Origin: Ptiloglossa arizonensis
Taxonomy: Eukaryota > Arthropoda > Insecta > Hymenoptera > Colletidae
Length of the DNA stretch: 64,000 bases
Direction of reading: 5' to 3'
Assembly (NCBI RefSeq): GCF_051014685.1
Contig: NW_027479544.1
Span: 37,743-101,742 of the forward strand
The translations under genes were made by a program, and so were the position numbers. Below, piece after piece: positions 10,410 to 23,263 of the stretch; within the stretch, counting starts at the first letter, position 1, and every line of letters starts with the position of its first letter. The notes under the pieces are model-generated. The model was not told where the DNA came from, ran no database searches, and saw only the letters and a program-made list of their open reading frames with translations.

Positions 10410-13277
10410 TTAGGTCAATCCGTTCGCGAGATATGGGAGTTTGAAGCTAAGAAATGGTTGAGAAGACAACAAATTTTTCGCACTTCTGGTGCTCCAAACG
10501 CTTAACCAGAATGGCCTAGGGTAAAAATACACATACCGCTGTAATCGGGCGAGTTTCTACTTTCAGACGCAACAGGAATTTTTGAGTTAGGTCAATCCGT
10601 TCGCGAGATATGGGAGTTTGAAGCCAAGGAATGGTTGAGAAGGCAAAAAATTTTTCGCAATTCTGCTGCTACAATCGCTTAAGCAGAATGGCCTAGGGAA
10701 AAAATACACATACCGTTGTAATCGGGCGAGTTTCTACTTTCAGATGCAACGGGAATTTTTGGCTTAGGTCAATCCGTTCGCGAGATATGGGAGTTTGACG
10801 CTAAGAAATGGTTGAGAAGGCAAAAAATTTTTCGCAATTCTGCTGCTACAAACGCTTAAGCAGAATGGCCTAGGGAAAAAATACACATACCGTTGTAATC
10901 GGGCGAGTTTCTACTTTCAGATGCAACGGGAATTTTTGGCTTAGGTCAATCCGTTCGCGAGATATGGGAGTTTGAAGCTAAGAAATGGTTGAGAAGACAA
11001 CAAATTTTTCGCACTTCTGGTGCTCCAAACGCTTAACCAGAATGGCCTAGGGTAAAAATACACATACCGCTGTAATCGGGCGAGTTTCTACTTTCAGACG
11101 CAACAGGAATTTTTGAGTTAGGTCAATCCGTTCGCGAGATATGGGAGTTTGAAGCTAAAAAATGGTTGAGAAGACAACAAATTTTTCGCACTTCTGGTGC
11201 TCCAAACGCTTAACCAGAATGGCCTAGGGTAAAAATACACATACCGCTGTAATCGGGCGAGTTTCTACTTTCAGACGCAACAGGAATTTTTGAGTTAGAT
11301 CAATCCGTTCGCGAGATACGGGAGTTTGAAGCCAAGGAATGGTTGAGAAGGCAAAAAATTTTTCGCAATTCTGCTGCTACAAACGCTTAAGCAGAATGGC
11401 CTAGGGAAAAAATACACATACCGTTGTAATCGGGCGAGTTTCTACTTTCAGATGCAACGGGAATTTTTGGCTTAGGTCAATCCGTTCGCGAGATATGGGA
11501 GTTTGACGCTAAGAAATGGTTGAGAAGACAACAAATTTTTCGCATTTCTGCTGCTCCAAACGCTTAACCAGAATGGCCTAGGGAAAAAATACACATACCG
11601 TTGTGATCGGGCGAGTTTCTACTTTCAGATGCAATTGGAATTTTTGGGTTAGGTCAATCCGTTCGCGAGATATGGGAGTTTGAAGCAAAGAAATGGTTGA
11701 GAAGACAACAAATTTTTCGCATTTCTGCTGCTCCAAACGCTTAACAAGAATGGCCTAGGGAAGAAATACACATACCGTTGTAATCGGGCGAGTTTCTACT
11801 TTCAGACGCTACAGGAATTTTTGGGTTAGGTCAATCCGTTCGCGAGATATGGGAGTTTGAAGCCAAGAAATGGTTGAGAAGGCAAAAAATTTTTCGCAAT
11901 TCTGCTGCTCCAAACGCTTAACCAGAATGGCCTAGGGAAAAAATACACATACCGTTGTAATCGGGCGAGTTTCGACTTTCAGAAGCAATAGGAATTTTTG
12001 GGTTAGGTCAATCCGTTCGCGAGATATGGGAGTTTGAAGCCAAGAAATGGTTAAGAAGGCAAAAAATTTTTCGCAATTCTGCTGCTCCAAACGCTTAACA
12101 AGAATGGCCTAGGGAAAAAATACACATACCGTTGTAATCAGGCGAGATTCTACTTTCAGACGCTACAGGAATTTTTGGGTTAGGTCAATCCGTTCGCGAG
12201 ATATGGGAGTTTGAAGCCAAGAAATGGTTGAGAAGGCGAAAAATTTTTCGCAATTCTGCTGCTCCAAACGCTTAACAAGAATGGCCTAGGGAAAAAATAC
12301 ACATACCGTCGTAATCGGGCGAGCTTCGACTTTCAGAAGCAATTGGAATTTTTGGGTTAGGTCAATCCGTTCGCGAGATATGGGAGTTTGAAGCCAAGAA
12401 ATGGTTGAGAAGGCAAAAAATTTTTCGCAATTCTGCTGCTCCAAACGCTTAACAAGAATGGCCTAGGGAAAAAATACACATACCGTTGTAATCGGGCGAG
12501 TTTCTACTTTCAGACGCTACAGGAATTTTTGGGTTAGGTCAATCCGTTCGCGAGATATGGGAGTTTGAAGCCAAGAAATGGTTGAGAAGGCAAAAAATTT
12601 TTCGCAATTCTGCTGCCCCAAACGCTTAACCAGAAAGGCCTAGGGTAAAAATACACCTACCGCTGTAATCGGGCGAGTTTCTACTTTCAGATGCAATAGG
12701 AATTTTTGGGTTAGGTCAATCCGTTCGCGAGATATGGGAGTTTGAAGCCAAGAAATGGTTGAGAAGGCAAAAAATTTTTCGCAATTCTGCTGCTTCAAAC
12801 GCTTAACCAGAATGGCCTAGGGAAAAAATACACATACCGCTGTAAACGGGCGAGTTTCTACTTTCAGATGCAACAGGAATTTTGGTTTAGGTCAATCCGT
12901 TCGCGAGATATGGGAGTTTGAAGCTAAGAAATGGTTGAGAAGACAACAAATTTTTCGCACTTCTGCTGCTCCAAACGCTTAACCAGAATGGCCTAGGGAA
13001 AAAATACACATACCGTTGTAATCGGGCGAGTTTCGACTTTCAGAAGCAATATGAATTTTTGGGTTAGGTCAATCCGTTCGCGAGATATGGGAGTTTGAAG
13101 CTAAGAAATGGTTGAGAAGACAACTAATTTTTCGCACTTCTGCTGCTCCAAACGCTTAACCAGAATGGCCTAGGGAAAAAATACACATACCGTTGTAATC
13201 GGGCGAGTTTCTAATTTCAGACGCTACAGGAATTTTTGGGTTAGGTCAATCCGTTCGCGAGATATGGGAGTTTGAAG
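10410..13277 (+). repeat. Third copy of the 2.9-kb block
   Basis: Matches 4392-7260 (shift 6,018) and about 21900-24777 (shift 11,500). It keeps the extra monomer with 'gcttcaaac' and 'gtaaacggg' that is missing from the first copy. It has a private one-base deletion, 'ggaattttggtttagg', near 12882, and 'caactaattttt' near 13124. The latter was inherited by the 10-monomer HOR that starts inside its right end, so that HOR was probably amplified from this copy. Confidence 0.86.
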
Positions 13278-16200
13278 CCAAGAAATGGTTGAGAAGGCGA
13301 AAAATTTTTCGCAATTCTGCTGCTCCAAACGCTTAACAAGAATGGCCTAGGGAAAAAATACACATACCGTCGTAATCGGGCGAGCTTCGACTTTCAGAAG
13401 CAATTGGAATTTTTGGGTTAGGTCAATCCGTTCGCGAGATATGGGAGTTTGAAGCCAAGAAATGGTTGAGAAGGCAAAAAATTTTTCGCAATTCTGCTGC
13501 TCCAAACGCTTAACAAGAATGGCCTAGGGAAAAAATACACATACCGTTGTAATCGGGCGAGTTTCTACTTTCAGACGCTACAGGAATTTTTGGGTTAGGT
13601 CAATCCGTTCGCGAGATATGGGAGTTTGAAGCCAAGAAATGGTTGAGAAGGCAAAAAATTTTTCGCAATTCTGCTGCCCCAAACGCTTAACCAGAAAGGC
13701 CTAGGGTAAAAATACACCTACCGCTGTAATCGGGCGAGTTTCTACTTTCAGATGCAATAGGAATTTTTGGGTTAGGTCAATCCGTTCGCGAGATATGGGA
13801 GTTTGAAACCAAGAAATGGTTGAGAAGGCAAAAAATTTTTCGCAATTCTGCTGCTTCAAACGCTTAACCAGAATGGCCTAGGGAAAAAATACACATACCG
13901 CTGTAAACGGGCGAGTTTCTACTTTCAGATGCAACAGGAATTTTTGGTTTAGGTCAATCCGTTCGCGAGATATGGGAGTTTGAAGCTAAGAAATGGTTGA
14001 GAAGACAACAAATTTTTCGCACTTCTGCTGCTCCAAACGCTTAACCAGAATGGCCTAGGGAAAAAATACACATACCGTTGTAATCGGGCGAGTTTCGACT
14101 TTCAGAAGCAATATGAATTTTTGGGTTAGGTCAATCCGTTCGCGAGATATGGGAGTTTGAAGCTAAGAAATGGTTGAGAAGACAACTAATTTTTCGCACT
14201 TCTGCTGCTCCAAACGCTTAACCAGAATGGCCTAGGGAAAAAATACACATACCGTTGTAATCGGGCGAGTTTCTAATTTCAGACGCTACAGGAATTTTTG
14301 GGTTAGGTCAATCCGTTCGCGAGATATGGGAGTTTGAAGCCAAGAAATGGTTGAGAAGGCAAAAAATTTTTCGCAATTCTGCTGCTCCAAACGCTTAACC
14401 AGAAAGGCCTAGGGTAAAAATACACCCACCGCTGTAATCGGGCGAGTTTCTACTTTCAGACGCAACAGGAATTTTGGAGTTAGGTCAATCCGTTCGCGAG
14501 ATATGGGAGTTTGAAGCCAAGGAACGGTTGAGAAGGCAAAAAATTTTTCGCAATTCTGCTGCTCCAAACGCTTAACCAGAATGGCCCAGGGAAAAATACA
14601 CATACCGTTGTAATCGGGCGAGTTTCTACTTTCAGATGCAACAGGAATTTTTGGGTTAGGTCAATCCGTTCGCGAGATATGGGAGTTTGAAGCTAAGAAA
14701 TGGTTGAGAAGACAACAAATTTTTCGCACTTCTGCTGCTCCAAACGCTTAACAAGAATGGCCTAGGGAAAAAATACACATACCGTTGTAATCGGGCGAGT
14801 TTCGACTTTCAGAAGCAATATGAATTTTTGGGTTAGGTCAATCCGTTCGCGAGATATGGGAGTTTGAAGCTAAGAAATGGTTGAGAAGACAACTAATTTT
14901 TCGCACTTCTGCTGCTCCAAACGCTTAACCAGAATGGCCTAGGGAAAAAATACACATACCGTTGTAATCGGGCGAGTTTCTAATTTCAGACGCTACAGGA
15001 ATTTTTGGGTTAGGTCAATCCGTTCGCGAGATATGGGAGTTTGAAGCCAAGAAATGGTTGAGAAGGCGAAAAATTTTTCGCAATTCTGCTGCTCCAAACG
15101 CTTAACAAGAATGGCCTAGGGAAAAAATACACATACCGTCGTAATCGGGCGAGCTTCGACTTTCAGAAGCAATTGGAATTTTTGGGTTAGGTCAATCCGT
15201 TCGCGAGATATGGGAGTTTGAAGCCAAGAAATGGTTGAGAAGGCAAAAAATTTTTCGCAATTCTGCTGCTCCAAACGCTTAACAAGAATGGCCTAGGGAA
15301 AAAATACACATACCGTTGTAATCGGGCGAGTTTCTACTTTCAGACGCTACAGGAATTTTTGGGTTAGGTCAATCCGTTCGCGAGATATGGGAGTTTGAAG
15401 CCAAGAAATGGTTGAGAAGGCAAAAAATTTTTCGCAATTCTGCTGCCCCAAACGCTTAACCAGAAAGGCCTAGGGTAAAAATACACCTACCGCTGTAATC
15501 GGGCGAGTTTCTACTTTCAGATGCAATAGGAATTTTTGGGTTAGGTCAATCCGTTCGCGAGATATGGGAGTTTGAAGCCAAGAAATGGTTGAGAAGGCAA
15601 AAAATTTTTCGCAATTCTGCTGCTTCAAACGCTTAACCAGAATGGCCTAGGGAAAAAATACACATACCGCTGTAAACGGGCGAGTTTCTACTTTCAGATG
15701 CAACAGGAATTTTTGGTTTAGGTCAATCCGTTCGCGAGATATGGGAGTTTGAAGCTAAGAAATGGTTGAGAAGACAACAAATTTTTCGCACTTCTGCTGC
15801 TCCAAACGCTTAACCAGAATGGCCTAGGGAAAAAATACACATACCGTTGTAATCGGGCGAGTTTCGACTTTCAGAAGCAATATGAATTTTTGGGTTAGGT
15901 CAATCCGTTCGCGAGATATGGGAGTTTGAAGCTAAGAAATGGTTGAGAAGACAACTAATTTTTCGCACTTCTGCTGCTCCAAACGCTTAACCAGAATGGC
16001 CTAGGGAAAAAATACACATACCGTTGTAATCGGGCGAGTTTCTAATTTCAGACGCTACAGGAATTTTTGGGTTAGGTCAATCCGTTCGCGAGATATGGGA
16101 GTTTGAAGCCAAGAAATGGTTGAGAAGGCAAAAAATTTTTCGCAATTCTGCTGCTCCAAACGCTTAACCAGAAAGGCCTAGGGTAAAAATACACCCACCG

Positions 16201-18114
16201 CTGTAATCGGGCGAGTTTCTACTTTCAGACGCAACAGGAATTTTGGAGTTAGGTCAATCCGTTCGCGAGATATGGGAGTTTGAAGCCAAGGAACGGTTGA
16301 GAAGGCAAAAAATTTTTCGCAATTCTGCTGCTCCAAACGCTTAACCAGAATGGCCCAGGGAAAAATACACATACCGTTGTAATCGGGCGAGTTTCTACTT
16401 TCAGATGCAACAGGAATTTTTGGGTTAGGTCAATCCGTTCGCGAGATATGGGAGTTTGAAGCTAAGAAATGGTTGAGAAGACAACAAATTTTTCGCACTT
16501 CTGCTGCTCCAAACGCTTAACAAGAATGGCCTAGGGAAAAAATACACATACCGTTGTAATCGGGCGAGTTTCGACTTTCAGAAGCAATATGAATTTTTGG
16601 GTTAGGTCAATCCGTTCGCGAGATATGGGAGTTTGAAGCTAAGAAATGGTTGAGAAGACAACTAATTTTTCGCACTTCTGCTGCTCCAAACGCTTAACCA
16701 GAATGGCCTAGGGAAAAAATACACATACCGTTGTAATCGGGCGAGTTTCTAATTTCAGACGCTACAGGAATTTTTGGGTTAGGTCAATCCGTTCGCGAGA
16801 TATGGGAGTTTGAAGCCAAGAAATGGTTGAGAAGGCGAAAAATTTTTCGCAATTCTGCTGCTCCAAACGCTTAACAAGAATGGCCTAGGGAAAAAATACA
16901 CATACCGTCGTAATCGGGCGAGCTTCGACTTTCAGAAGCAATTGGAATTTTTGGGTTAGGTCAATCCGTTCGCGAGATATGGGAGTTTGAAGCCAAGAAA
17001 TGGTTGAGAAGGCAAAAAATTTTTCGCAATTCTGCTGCTCCAAACGCTTAACAAGAATGGCCTAGGGAAAAAATACACATACCGTTGTAATCGGGCGAGT
17101 TTCTACTTTCAGACGCTACAGGAATTTTTGGGTTAGGTCAATCCGTTCGCGAGATATGGGAGTTTGAAGCCAAGAAATGGTTGAGAAGGCAAAAAATTTT
17201 TCGCAATTCTGCTGCTTCAAACGCTTAACCAGAATGGCCTAGGGAAAAAATACACATACCGCTGTAAACGGGCGAGTTTCTACTTTCAGATGCAACAGGA
17301 ATTTTTGGTTTAGGTCAATCCGTTCGCGAGATATGGGAGTTTGAAGCTAAGAAATGGTTGAGAAGACAACAAATTTTTCGCACTTCTGCTGCTCCAAACG
17401 CTTAACCAGAATGGCCTAGGGAAAAAATACACATACCGTTGTAATCGGGCGAGTTTCGACTTTCAGAAGCAATATGAATTTTTGGGTTAGGTCAATCCGT
17501 TCGCGAGATATGGGAGTTTGAAGCTAAGAAATGGTTGAGAAGACAACTAATTTTTCGCACTTCTGCTGCTCCAAACGCTTAACCAGAATGGCCTAGGGAA
17601 AAAATACACATACCGTTGTAATCGGGCGAGTTTCTAATTTCAGACGCTACAGGAATTTTTGGGTTAGGTCAATCCGTTCGCGAGATATGGGAGTTTGAAG
17701 CCAAGAAATGGTTGAGAAGGCAAAAAATTTTTCGCAATTCTGCTGCTCCAAACGCTTAACCAGAAAGGCCTAGGGTAAAAATACACCCACCGCTGTAATC
17801 GGGCGAGTTTCTACTTTCAGACGCAACAGGAATTTTGGAGTTAGGTCAATCCGTTCGCGAGATATGGGAGTTTGAAGCCAAGGAACGGTTGAGAAGGCAA
17901 AAAATTTTTCGCAATTCTGCTGCTCCAAACGCTTAACCAGAATGGCCCAGGGAAAAATACACATACCGTTGTAATCGGGCGAGTTTCTACTTTCAGATGC
18001 AACAGGAATTTTTGGGTTAGGTCAATCCGTTCGCGAGATATGGGAGTTTGAAGCTAAGAAATGGTTGAGAAGACAACAAATTTTTCGCACTTCTGCTGCT
18101 CCAAACGCTTAACC
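12985..18114 (+). repeat. 10-monomer higher-order repeat: two units of 10 and one of 9
   Basis: Units are 12985-14753 and 14754-16522 (1,769 bp each) and 16523-18114 (1,592 bp). The markers 'gaaggcgaaa' (13293/15062/16831), 'aagcaatatg' (13044/14813/16582), 'caactaattttt' and the 'ggcccaggg' 176-bp monomer recur at that spacing. The third unit lacks one complete monomer, the one with 'gctgccccaaac' and 'gatgcaatagg'; it passes straight to 'gctgcttcaaac' near 17213. The left end is set by 'aaccag' versus 'aacaag' at 12984. Each unit is 1 bp short of ten monomers because of the 'gggaaaaatac' copy. Confidence 0.92.
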
Positions 18115-20621
18115 AGAATGGCCTAGGGAAAAAATACACATACCGTTGTAATCGGGCGAGTTTCTACTTTCAGATGCAACGGGAATTTTTGGCTTAGGTC
18201 AATCCGTTCGCGAGATATGGGAGTTTGACGCTAAGAAATGGTTGAGAAGGCAAAAAATTTTTCGCAATTCTGCTGCTACAAACGCTTAAGCAGAATGGCC
18301 TAGGGAAAAAATACACATACCGTTGTAATCGGGCGAGTTTCTACTTTCAGATGCAACGGGAATTTTTGGCTTAGGTCAATCCGTTCGCGAGATATGGGAG
18401 TTTGAAGCTAAGAAATGGTTGAGAAGACAACAAATTTTTCGCACTTCTGGTGCTCCAAACGCTTAAACAGAATGGCCTAGGGTAAAAATACACATACCGC
18501 TGTAATCGGGCGAGTTTCTACTTTCAGACGCAACAGGAATTTTTGAGTTAGGTCAATCCGTTCGCGAGATATGGGAGTTTGAAGCTAAGAAATGGTTGAG
18601 AAGACAACAAATTTTTCGCACTTCTGGTGCTCCAAACGCTTAACCAGAATGGCCTAGGGTAAAAATACACATACCGCTGTAATCGGGCGAGTTTCTACTT
18701 TCAGACGCAACAGGAATTTTTGAGTTAGATCAATCCGTTCGCGAGATACGGGAGTTTGAAGCCAAGGAATGGTTGAGAAGGCAAAAAATTTTTCGCAATT
18801 CTGCTGCTACAAACGCTTAAGCAGAATGGCCTAGGGAAAAAATACACATACCGTTGTAATCGGGCGAGTTTCTACTTTCAGATGCAACGGGAATTTCTGG
18901 CTTAGGTCAATCCGTTCGCGAGATATGGGAGTTTGACGCTAAGAAATGGTTGAGAAGACAACAAATTTTTCGCAATTCTGCTGCTCCAAACGCTTAACCA
19001 GAATGGCCTAGGGAAAAAATACACATACCGTTGTAATCGGGCGAGTTTCGACTTTCAGAAGCAATATGAATTTTTGGGTTAGGTCAATCCGTTCGCGAGA
19101 TATGGGAGTTTGAAGCTAAGAAATGGTTGAGAAGACAACTAATTTTTCGCACTTCTGCTGCTCCAAACGCTTAACCAGAATGGCCTAGGGAAAAAATACA
19201 CATACCGTTGTAATCGGGCGAGTTTCTAATTTCAGACGCTACAGGAATTTTTGGGTTAGGTCAATCCGTTCGCGAGATATGGGAGTTTGAAGCCAAGAAA
19301 TGGTTGAGAAGGCAAAAAATTTTTCGCAATTCTGCTGCTCCAAACGCTTAACCAGAAAGGCCTAGGGTAAAAATACACCCACCGCTGTAATCGGGCGAGT
19401 TTCTACTTTCAGACGCAACAGGAATTTTGGAGTTAGGTCAATCCGTTCGCGAGATATGGGAGTTTGAAGCTAAGGAACGGTTGAGAAGGCAAAAAATTTT
19501 TCGCAATTCTGCTGCTCCAAACGCTTAACCAGAATGGCCCAGGGAAAAATACACATACCGTTGTAATCGGGCGAGTTTCTACTTTCAGATGCAACAGGAA
19601 TTTTTGGGTTAGGTCAATCCGTTCGCGAGATATGGGAGTTTGAAGCTAAGAAATGGTTGAGAAGACAACAAATTTTTCGCACTTCTGCTGCTCCAAACGC
19701 TTAACCAGAATGGCCTAGGGAAAAAATACACATACCGTTGTAATCGGGCGAGTTTCTACTTTCAGATGCAACGGGAATTTTTGGCTTAGGTCAATCCGTT
19801 CGCGAGATATGGGAGTTTGACGCTAAGAAATGGTTGAGAAGGCAAAAAATTTTTCGCAATTCTGCTGCTACAAACGCTTAAGCAGAATGGCCTAGGGAAA
19901 AAATACACATACCGTTGTAATCGGGCGAGTTTCTACTTTCAGATGCAACGGGAATTTTTGGCTTAGGTCAATCCGTTCGCGAGATATGGGAGTTTGAAGC
20001 TAAGAAATGGTTGAGAAGACAACAAATTTTTCGCACTTCTGGTGCTCCAAACGCTTAAACAGAATGGCCTAGGGTAAAAATACACATACCGCTGTAATCG
20101 GGCGAGTTTCTACTTTCAGACGCAACAGGAATTTTTGAGTTAGGTCAATCCGTTCGCGAGATATGGGAGTTTGAAGCTAAGAAATGGTTGAGAAGACAAC
20201 AAATTTTTCGCACTTCTGGTGCTCCAAACGCTTAACCAGAATGGCCTAGGGTAAAAATACACATACCGCTGTAATCGGGCGAGTTTCTACTTTCAGACGC
20301 AACAGGAATTTTTGAGTTAGATCAATCCGTTCGCGAGATACGGGAGTTTGAAGCCAAGGAATGGTTGAGAAGGCAAAAAATTTTTCGCAATTCTGCTGCT
20401 ACAAACGCTTAAGCAGAATGGCCTAGGGAAAAAATACACATACCGTTGTAATCGGGCGAGTTTCTACTTTCAGATGCAACGGGAATTTTTGGCTTAGGTC
20501 AATCCGTTCGCGAGATATGGGAGTTTGACGCTAAGAAATGGTTGAGAAGACAACAAATTTTTCGCAATTCTGCTGCTCCAAACGCTTAACCAGAATGGCC
20601 TAGGGAAAAAATACACATACC
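17384..20621 (+). repeat. 9-monomer higher-order repeat (1,592-bp period)
   Basis: Units 17384-18975 and 18976-20567 plus a 54-bp continuation. Markers: 'aagcaatatg' (17467/19059), 'aattttggagttagg' (17831/19423) and 'gttagatcaatc' (18725/20317). The left limit is 'cgcactt' versus 'cgcaatt' at 17383; the right limit is 'accgttg' versus 'accattg' at 20622. Two differences between units were noticed: 'aatttctgg' near 18897 and 'gctaaggaacgg' near 19470. The first unit overlaps the last unit of the 10-monomer HOR, so this amplification reused part of it. Confidence 0.9.
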
Positions 20622-23263
20622 ATTGTAATCGGGCGAGTTTCTACTTTCAGATGCAACAGGAATTTTTGGGTTAGGTCAATCCGTTCGCGAGATATGGGAG
20701 TTTGAAGCTAAGAAATGGTTGAGAAGACAACAAATTTTTCGCACTTCTGGTGCTCCAAACGCTTAACCAGAATGGCCTAGGGTAAAAATACACATACCGC
20801 TGTAATCGGGCGAGTTTCTACTTTCAGACGCAACAGGAATTTTTGAGTTAGGTCAATCCGTTCGCGAGATATGGGAGTTTGAAGCCAAGGAATGGTTGAG
20901 AAGGCAAAAAATTTTTCGCAATTCTGCTGCTACAATCGCTTAAGCAGAATGGCCTAGGGAAAAAATACACATACCGTTGTAATCGGGCGAGTTTCTACTT
21001 TCAGATGCAACGGGAATTTTTGGCTTAGGTCAATCCGTTCGCGAGATATGGGAGTTTGACGCTAAGAAATGGTTGAGAAGGCAAAAAATTTTTCGCAATT
21101 CTGCTGCTACAAACGCTTAAGCAGAATGGCCTAGGGAAAAAATACACATACCGTTGTAATCGGGCGAGTTTCTACTTTCAGATGCAACGGGAATTTTTGG
21201 CTTAGGTCAATCCGTTCGCGAGATATGGGAGTTTGAAGCTAAGAAATGGTTGAGAAGACAACAAATTTTTCGCACTTCTGGTGCTCCAAACGCTTAACCA
21301 GAATGGCCTAGGGTAAAAATACACATACCGCTGTAATCGGGCGAGTTTCTACTTTCAGACGCAACAGGAATTTTTGAGTTAGGTCAATCCGTTCGCGAGA
21401 TATGGGAGTTTGAAGCTAAGAAATGGTTGAGAAGACAACAAATTTTTCGCACTTCTGGTGCTCCAAACGCTTAACCAGAATGGCCTAGGGTAAAAATACA
21501 CATACCGCTGTAATCGGGCGAGTTTCTACTTTCAGACGCAACAGGAATTTTTGAGTTAGATCAATCCGTTCGCGAGATACGGGAGTTTGAAGCCAAGGAA
21601 TGGTTGAGAAGGCAAAAAATTTTTCGCAATTCTGCTGCTACAAACGCTTAAGCAGAATGGCCTAGGGAAAAAATACACATACCGTTGTGATCGGGCGAGT
21701 TTCTACTTTCAGATGCAATTGGAATTTTTGGGTTAGGTCAATCCGTTCGCGAGATATGGGAGTTTGAAGCAAAGAAATGGTTAAGAAGACAACAAATTTT
21801 TCGCATTTCTGCTGCTCCAAACGCTTAACAAGAATGGCCTAGGGAAGAAATACACATACCATTGTAATCGGGCGAGTTTCTACTTTCAGATGCAACAGGA
21901 ATTTTTGGGTTAGGTCAATCCGTTCGCGAGATATGGGAGTTTGAAGCTAAGAAATGGTTGAGAAGACAACAAATTTTTCGCACTTCTGGTGCTCCAAACG
22001 CTTAACCAGAATGGCCTAGGGTAAAAATACACATACCGCTGTAATCGGGCGAGTTTCTACTTTCAGACGCAACAGGAATTTTTGAGTTAGGTCAATCCGT
22101 TCGCGAGATATGGGAGTTTGAAGCCAAGGAATGGTTGAGAAGGCAAAAAATTTTTCGCAATTCTGCTGCTACAATCGCTTAAGCAGAATGGCCTAGGGAA
22201 AAAATACACATACCGTTGTAATCGGGCGAGTTTCTACTTTCAGATGCAACGGGAATTTTTGGCTTAGGTCAATCCGTTCGCGAGATATGGGAGTTTGACG
22301 CTAAGAAATGGTTGAGAAGGCAAAAAATTTTTCGCAATTCTGCTGCTACAAACGCTTAAGCAGAATGGCCTAGGGAAAAAATACACATACCGTTGTAATC
22401 GGGCGAGTTTCTACTTTCAGATGCAACGGGAATTTTTGGCTTAGGTCAATCCGTTCGCGAGATATGGGAGTTTGAAGCTAAGAAATGGTTGAGAAGACAA
22501 CAAATTTTTCGCACTTCTGGTGCTCCAAACGCTTAACCAGAATGGCCTAGGGTAAAAATACACATACCGCTGTAATCGGGCGAGTTTCTACTTTCAGACG
22601 CAACAGGAATTTTTGAGTTAGGTCAATCCGTTCGCGAGATATGGGAGTTTGAAGCTAAGAAATGGTTGAGAAGACAACAAATTTTTCGCACTTCTGGTGC
22701 TCCAAACGCTTAACCAGAATGGCCTAGGGTAAAAATACACATACCGCTGTAATCGGGCGAGTTTCTACTTTCAGACGCAACAGGAATTTTTGAGTTAGAT
22801 CAATCCGTTCGCGAGATACGGGAGTTTGAAGCCAAGGAATGGTCGAGAAGGCAAAAAATTTTTCGCAATTCTGCTGCTACAAACGCTTAAGCAGAATGGC
22901 CTAGGGAAAAAATACACATACCGTTGTAATCGGGCGAGTTTCTACTTTCAGATGCAACGGGAATTTTTGGCTTAGGTCAATCCGTTCGCGAGATATGGGA
23001 GTTTGACGCTAAGAAATGGTTGAGAAGACAACAAATTTTTCGCATTTCTGCTGCTCCAAACGCTTAACCAGAATGGCCTAGGGAAAAAATACACATACCG
23101 TTGTGATCGGGCGAGTTTCTACTTTCAGATGCAATTGGAATTTTTGGGTTAGGTCAATCCGTTCGCGAGATATGGGAGTTTGAAGCAAAGAAATGGTTAA
23201 GAAGACAACAAATTTTTCGCATTTCTGCTGCTCCAAACGCTTAACAAGAATGGCCTAGGGAAG
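20609..23263 (+). repeat. 7- and 8-monomer higher-order repeat pair
   Basis: Unit 1 (20609-21847) is 1,239 bp and unit 2 (21848-23263) is 1,416 bp. They align from the start at a shift of 1,239 ('accattg' 20619/21858, 'acaatcgct' 20932/22171, 'gttagatc' 21556/22795). At about 21,688 unit 1 jumps to the 'ttgtgatcgg' monomer, while unit 2 has one extra monomer ('gcaacgggaatttttggc') before reaching it at 23101. The two units therefore differ by one monomer gained or lost at a register-preserving junction. Confidence 0.88.
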
